In this document: positions 61,291 to 64,000 of the stretch, in pieces | Position numbering within the stretch: position 1 is the stretch's first letter | How the letters are laid out: the number at the start of each line of letters is the position of its first letter | Origin: Micromonospora kangleipakensis | GTDB taxonomy: Bacteria; Actinomycetota; Actinomycetes; Mycobacteriales; Micromonosporaceae | DNA length: 64,000 nucleotides | Direction of reading: 5' to 3' | NCBI RefSeq assembly: GCF_004217615.1 | Contig: NZ_SHLD01000001.1 | Coordinates: 3,658,001-3,722,000, forward strand | Made by a program: the position numbers and the translations under genes | Notes under the pieces: model-generated | Seen by the model: the letters and a program-made list of their open reading frames with translations, nothing else | Databases searched by the model: none | Told to the model about the DNA's origin: nothing

Positions 61291-61370
61291 GGGACCGTTT
61301 GGCGGCGCCGGCCGGGGGTAACCGCGTGCCGGCTCCGGCGCTGCGTGGCCGGCGACGACAGGAGGGCGGC

Positions 61371-61769
61371 GTGCAGTTTCCCCGATTCGTCGAGGCGGTG
61401 TCCCGCCGGTCCGAGCTGCCCCCAGGGCAGGCCGCCATGATCTCCCGCGCCACCCTGCAGACCCTCGCCGAGCGGGTGACCGGGGGCGAGGCGGACGAAC
61501 TCGCCGCCCAGCTGCCGGACGAGCTGAGCGCGTACCTCACCGCCCCGGCCGGCGACGGTGGCCCGACCGCGGGCACGGTGGCGTTCCTGTACCGGGTGGC
61601 CGACCGGGCCGGGGTCGACCCGGCGGTCGCCGAGGTGGGGGTGCGGGCGGTCCTGACCACCCTGCGCGAGGCGGTCACCGTCGGCGAGTTCCAGGACCTC
61701 ATGGCCCAGCTGCCGAAGGGCTTCGACGCGATGGTCGACCCGATCCCGCGACCGCCGTACGGCGGCTGA
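61371..61769 (+). CDS. DUF2267 domain protein
   Basis: A 132-residue helical protein from GTG 61371, chosen for AGGAGGGCGGC just upstream. It has the duplicated DUF2267 pattern: ISRATLQTLAERVTGGEADE then LAAQLPDELSAYL, and later AEVGVRAVLTTLREAV then FQDLMAQLPKGFDAMVDP. The conserved QLP motifs occur once per half. Function is unknown; family members are often linked to stress or gas-vesicle-like loci. It follows the MFS gene by 80 bases. Confidence 0.87.
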   Translation: MQFPRFVEAVSRRSELPPGQAAMISRATLQTLAERVTGGEADELAAQLPDELSAYLTAPAGDGGPTAGTVAFLYRVADRAGVDPAVAEVGVRAVLTTLREAVTVGEFQDLMAQLPKGFDAMVDPIPRPPYGG

Positions 61770-61785
61770 CGAGGCTCGCCGACCG

Positions 61786-63015
61786 TCAGGACGGGCCGGC
61801 GAGGTCGGCGGCGGACGGCTCCTCCGGTTCGGCCACCCAGGCGGAGAAGACCGGTACCCCGTGCCACGGGCCCACCCCGTCCGGCCGCTCGTCGGTGGCC
61901 ACCGCCACCACCGCGTACGGGTGGCCGAAGCGCAGCTCGGCGGTCCGGGCCACCCCCTCCGGCGGCAGGCTGACCAGGGCGAACGCGCCGGTCACCGCGG
62001 CCGCCTCGAAGCCGTACCGGCCGAACCGGGCCATCGCCGCCTGCCGGGCCTCGGCCTTCGCGTCGGGGCCGGCCACGGCCCTGACCGCCGCCGGGAAGCC
62101 CAGTCGGGAGGCGGTGAGGTCGTGCTCGCTCCGCGCCGACCAGCAGGGCAGCACCGCCGAGTGGCGCTCCTCCCGGCCGTCCCGGGCCCGGGTACGCACT
62201 CGCTCCTCGCGCACGCTCCACAGTGCCGTCTCGCCCAGCGGCAGGTCGAACAGCGACCGCCGGCCCGGCTCGCCGCCGCCCACCGCCGCCGCGCCGAACC
62301 GGTACGCGACGGCCAGCACGTCACCCGGCGGCACCTCGGGCGCGGCGGCCACCGACAGCACCGTCAGCCCCGCCCGGCCACCCTCCGTGGCCGCCGGCTG
62401 GGCCGTCGCCACGTGCACGATCACCTCGCCGGCCCGGTCGGTGGCGGCGATCCAGCACCGGTGGCCGCGCTCGGGGGAGCGCAGCGCCCGGGTGAGCGAA
62501 GCGGCCCAGCCGCCGGCCGGCCCGAGGGCCGCGGCGGGGGCCAGGTCGAACGGCTCCGCCCAGGAGATCCGGGTGGCCAGCGCGCTGGCCAGGGCCAGCA
62601 CCACCTGCGGCGAGATCCGCAGCGGGAACCGGTCGATCAGCCCGAGGGTGTGCTCCCGGGCCCAGCCGTCCAGCGCGTCCTGCGATGGCAGCGGCCCGGT
62701 CGCGGTGCGCGGCGGCAGGCCGGCGTACCAGTCGGCGAGGCCGGCGGGTTCGTACCCGGCGCGGTGCCAGACGGCGGTCGCGGCGGGCACCAGCGGGTGC
62801 GGCTCGGCCAGCAGCGCGGCCGCCGTCGCGGCGGCGTCCGACGGGTCCATGCCGAGCACGTCCGCCAGGTCGTCCCGCTCGGCGCCGGTCGCCGCCGGTC
62901 CGCAGAGCGCCAGCAGCAGCCACGCGCCGAGCGGGGAGGCGACGTGGTGGCCGGGGTCGACGGCGGCGTGCAGGCGCTCGGCGTACCGGGCGAGGGGCTC
63001 CTGGAGGCTCGTCAT
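61786..63015 (-). CDS. Serpin-like protein
   Basis: A 409-residue protein from ATG 63015 with no signal peptide. The first 150 residues resemble the serpin core (HHVASPLGAWLLLALCGPAA, ATGAERDDLADVLGM and RISWAEPFDLAPA). The late segment FALVSLPPEGVARTAELRFG and the final strand GVPVFSAWVAEPEEP fit serpin strands. A typical hinge and cleavable reactive loop are not obvious. It may therefore be a non-inhibitory serpin-fold protein or a distant relative. Function is unknown. Confidence 0.62.
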   Translation of the reverse strand: MTSLQEPLARYAERLHAAVDPGHHVASPLGAWLLLALCGPAATGAERDDLADVLGMDPSDAAATAAALLAEPHPLVPAATAVWHRAGYEPAGLADWYAGLPPRTATGPLPSQDALDGWAREHTLGLIDRFPLRISPQVVLALASALATRISWAEPFDLAPAAALGPAGGWAASLTRALRSPERGHRCWIAATDRAGEVIVHVATAQPAATEGGRAGLTVLSVAAAPEVPPGDVLAVAYRFGAAAVGGGEPGRRSLFDLPLGETALWSVREERVRTRARDGREERHSAVLPCWSARSEHDLTASRLGFPAAVRAVAGPDAKAEARQAAMARFGRYGFEAAAVTGAFALVSLPPEGVARTAELRFGHPYAVVAVATDERPDGVGPWHGVPVFSAWVAEPEEPSAADLAGPS

Positions 63016-63064
63016 GGCTCCACTCTGCCGACCGCCGGCCGGTTCGGCACGCTCACCGGGCCCG

Positions 63065-63583
63065 TCAGGACCAGAGTTCGAACGGCTCGTCGATCTCCTC
63101 GCCGGCCAGGAACGGGGTGAGCAGCGCCGGCAGCCGCCCCGGGTAGAAGCGTTCCCGGCTGGCCACGATCTCGCCGACCGCCCACCAGCGGAAGCCGAAG
63201 TAGTCCTCCACCTCGTAGTCGAGCCGGTCCGACTCGTCGACCGCCGGGCCGCGGCCCGGCACCCGCACCGGCACGACCACCTCGTCCTGCAGGTGCCGCA
63301 GCTGGCGGTGGACGAAGCTGGCCCGCCGCCGCCAGCGAGGCGCCCCGATCTGGTCCGGCCCCACCCGAATTCCGGTCTCCTCGCGCAGCTCCCGCACTGC
63401 CGCGTCGAGGTACGTCTCGCCGGGGTCGAGGCCGCCGCCCGGCAGCTCCCACCAGGTGCCGAGCCGGGGGTGGTCCGGGTCGCGGGTGTGGAAGAGCAGC
63501 ACCCGCTCCTCGGCGTCGAGCACCACCACCCGGACCGCGCGGCGTTCCAGGACCGGCAGGTCCCGGGGCAGTTCGTCGGTCAT
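63065..63583 (-). CDS. Nudix hydrolase
   Basis: A 172-residue Nudix protein from ATG 63583. The Nudix box is GGGLDPGETYLDAAVRELRE then ETGI, preceded by GTWWELPGG. The N-terminal RRAVRVVVLDAEERVLLFHT is typical of the family, and the C-terminal extension DYEVEDYFGFRWWAVGEI adds a common Nudix strand pair. It hydrolyses an unknown nucleotide derivative. It is divergent from the methyltransferase at 63638. Confidence 0.9.
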   Translation of the reverse strand: MTDELPRDLPVLERRAVRVVVLDAEERVLLFHTRDPDHPRLGTWWELPGGGLDPGETYLDAAVRELREETGIRVGPDQIGAPRWRRRASFVHRQLRHLQDEVVVPVRVPGRGPAVDESDRLDYEVEDYFGFRWWAVGEIVASRERFYPGRLPALLTPFLAGEEIDEPFELWS

Positions 63584-63637
63584 GAGGTTCCCTCCCCAGG
63601 GGTCACGTGTCCGCGTCCACCCTGCCACGATGGCGTC

Positions 63638-64000
63638 ATGTCCCAGCTTTTCGGTGAGGTGGCCGGCAGCTACGACGAGGCGCGTCCGGGCTACCCGCCG
63701 GAGATCGTCGAGGCGATCCGCGGGTACCACGGCGGGGTGCCCGCCCGGCTGGTCGAGGTGGGCGCCGGGACGGGCCGGGCCACCGGGATGCTGCTCGGGT
63801 TGGGCGCGCCGATGACCTGCGTGGAGCCGGACGCGCGGATGGCCGAGCTGCTGGCGGCCCGGTTCCCCGGGGTCGAGGTGGTGGTGGCGCCGTTCGAGGA
63901 GTGGACGCCACCGCCGGGCGGGGTGCCGGCGCTGGCCTGCGCGATGGCCTGGCACTGGCTGGACCCGGAGACCCGCAACCGCCGGGCGTACGACGCGCTG
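63638..64000 (+). CDS. SAM-dependent methyltransferase, 3' end cut by window edge
   Basis: From ATG 63638 there are 121 visible codons. LFGEVAGSYDEARPGYPPEI is the typical start of this class I group. Motif I follows as LVEVGAGTGRATGMLLGLG, then CVEPDARMAELLAARFPG and AMAWHWLDPETR, which is motif II/III of the UbiE-like family. The C-terminal half is outside the window. Substrate is unknown. Confidence 0.87.
   Translation, partial: MSQLFGEVAGSYDEARPGYPPEIVEAIRGYHGGVPARLVEVGAGTGRATGMLLGLGAPMTCVEPDARMAELLAARFPGVEVVVAPFEEWTPPPGGVPALACAMAWHWLDPETRNRRAYDAL

Overview
The window is very GC-rich DNA with GTG and TTG start codons and dense, often overlapping operons. It carries an EccB-type secretion protein, PucR and MocR regulators and many sugar and fatty-acid genes. 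This points to a filamentous actinomycete, most likely Micromonosporaceae (Micromonospora-like). That assignment is inferred from gene content and codon use, not from a marker gene.

Region 1 (1-15.3 kb) is accessory and decayed DNA. A 45-bp tRNA 3'-end-like sequence occurs at 950-994 and again at 6742-6786 (44 of 45 identical). The two copies bound a ~5.8-kb integrated element with a broken tyrosine integrase beside the left copy. Inside are a transposase tail, a three-gene cassette (ArsR, SRPBCC, RibD-like reductase) between 40-bp duplicated transposon ends, a HEPN-like gene interrupted by an amber codon, and other fragments. A second integrase scrap and an IS5-type transposase scrap lie at 9-10 kb. 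Between 11.5 and 15.3 kb at least six single-base frameshifts hit four genes (VOC protein, HNH nuclease, AraC regulator, quinone oxidoreductase). This is either real decay or local sequence error.

Region 2 (15.3-35.3 kb) is mostly intact chromosome: an azoreductase/MarR pair, a large membrane hydrolase-like protein, a TetR regulator and alcohol dehydrogenase sharing a 22-bp operator, and an ABC-F resistance-type ATPase with a short leader reading frame. It continues with a PucR regulator divergent from a ferredoxin reductase-desaturase operon, a secreted lipase, an AAA ATPase coupled to an acyl-CoA dehydrogenase, and a fatty-acyl-CoA ligase with a palindromic operator.

Region 3 (35.3-39.3 kb) looks like a persulfide-detoxification operon. 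It encodes a CstR-like repressor, a CstB-like metallo-beta-lactamase/rhodanese fusion, a membrane rhodanese, a TauE/SafE exporter and a SAM methyltransferase. Three ATACCC...GGGTAT palindromes flank the repressor gene.

Region 4 (39.4-48.8 kb) holds an orphan EccB, a methyltransferase and a PAP2-like membrane protein. It also holds a divergent sugar-uptake and catabolism locus: a binding protein and two permeases on one strand, and a dehydrogenase, isomerase and GH63-type hydrolase on the other.

Region 5 (48.9-56.1 kb) is an arsenic island built as two divergent operons. One carries ArsR, an ArsR-ArsC fusion, an aquaglyceroporin, a 60-codon small protein and ArsC. The other carries ArsR, an ArsN-like acetyltransferase, a Cys-rich flavin oxidoreductase and an MFS exporter. 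No Acr3 or ArsB pump is present, so arsenite exit would depend on the channel and the MFS protein. The MFS gene runs 143 bp into the convergent molybdopterin oxidoreductase, which looks like an island junction.

Region 6 (56-64 kb) has the molybdopterin oxidoreductase, two Nudix hydrolases, a MocR regulator divergent from an MFS exporter with twin operators, a DUF2267 protein, a serpin-like protein and a partial methyltransferase.
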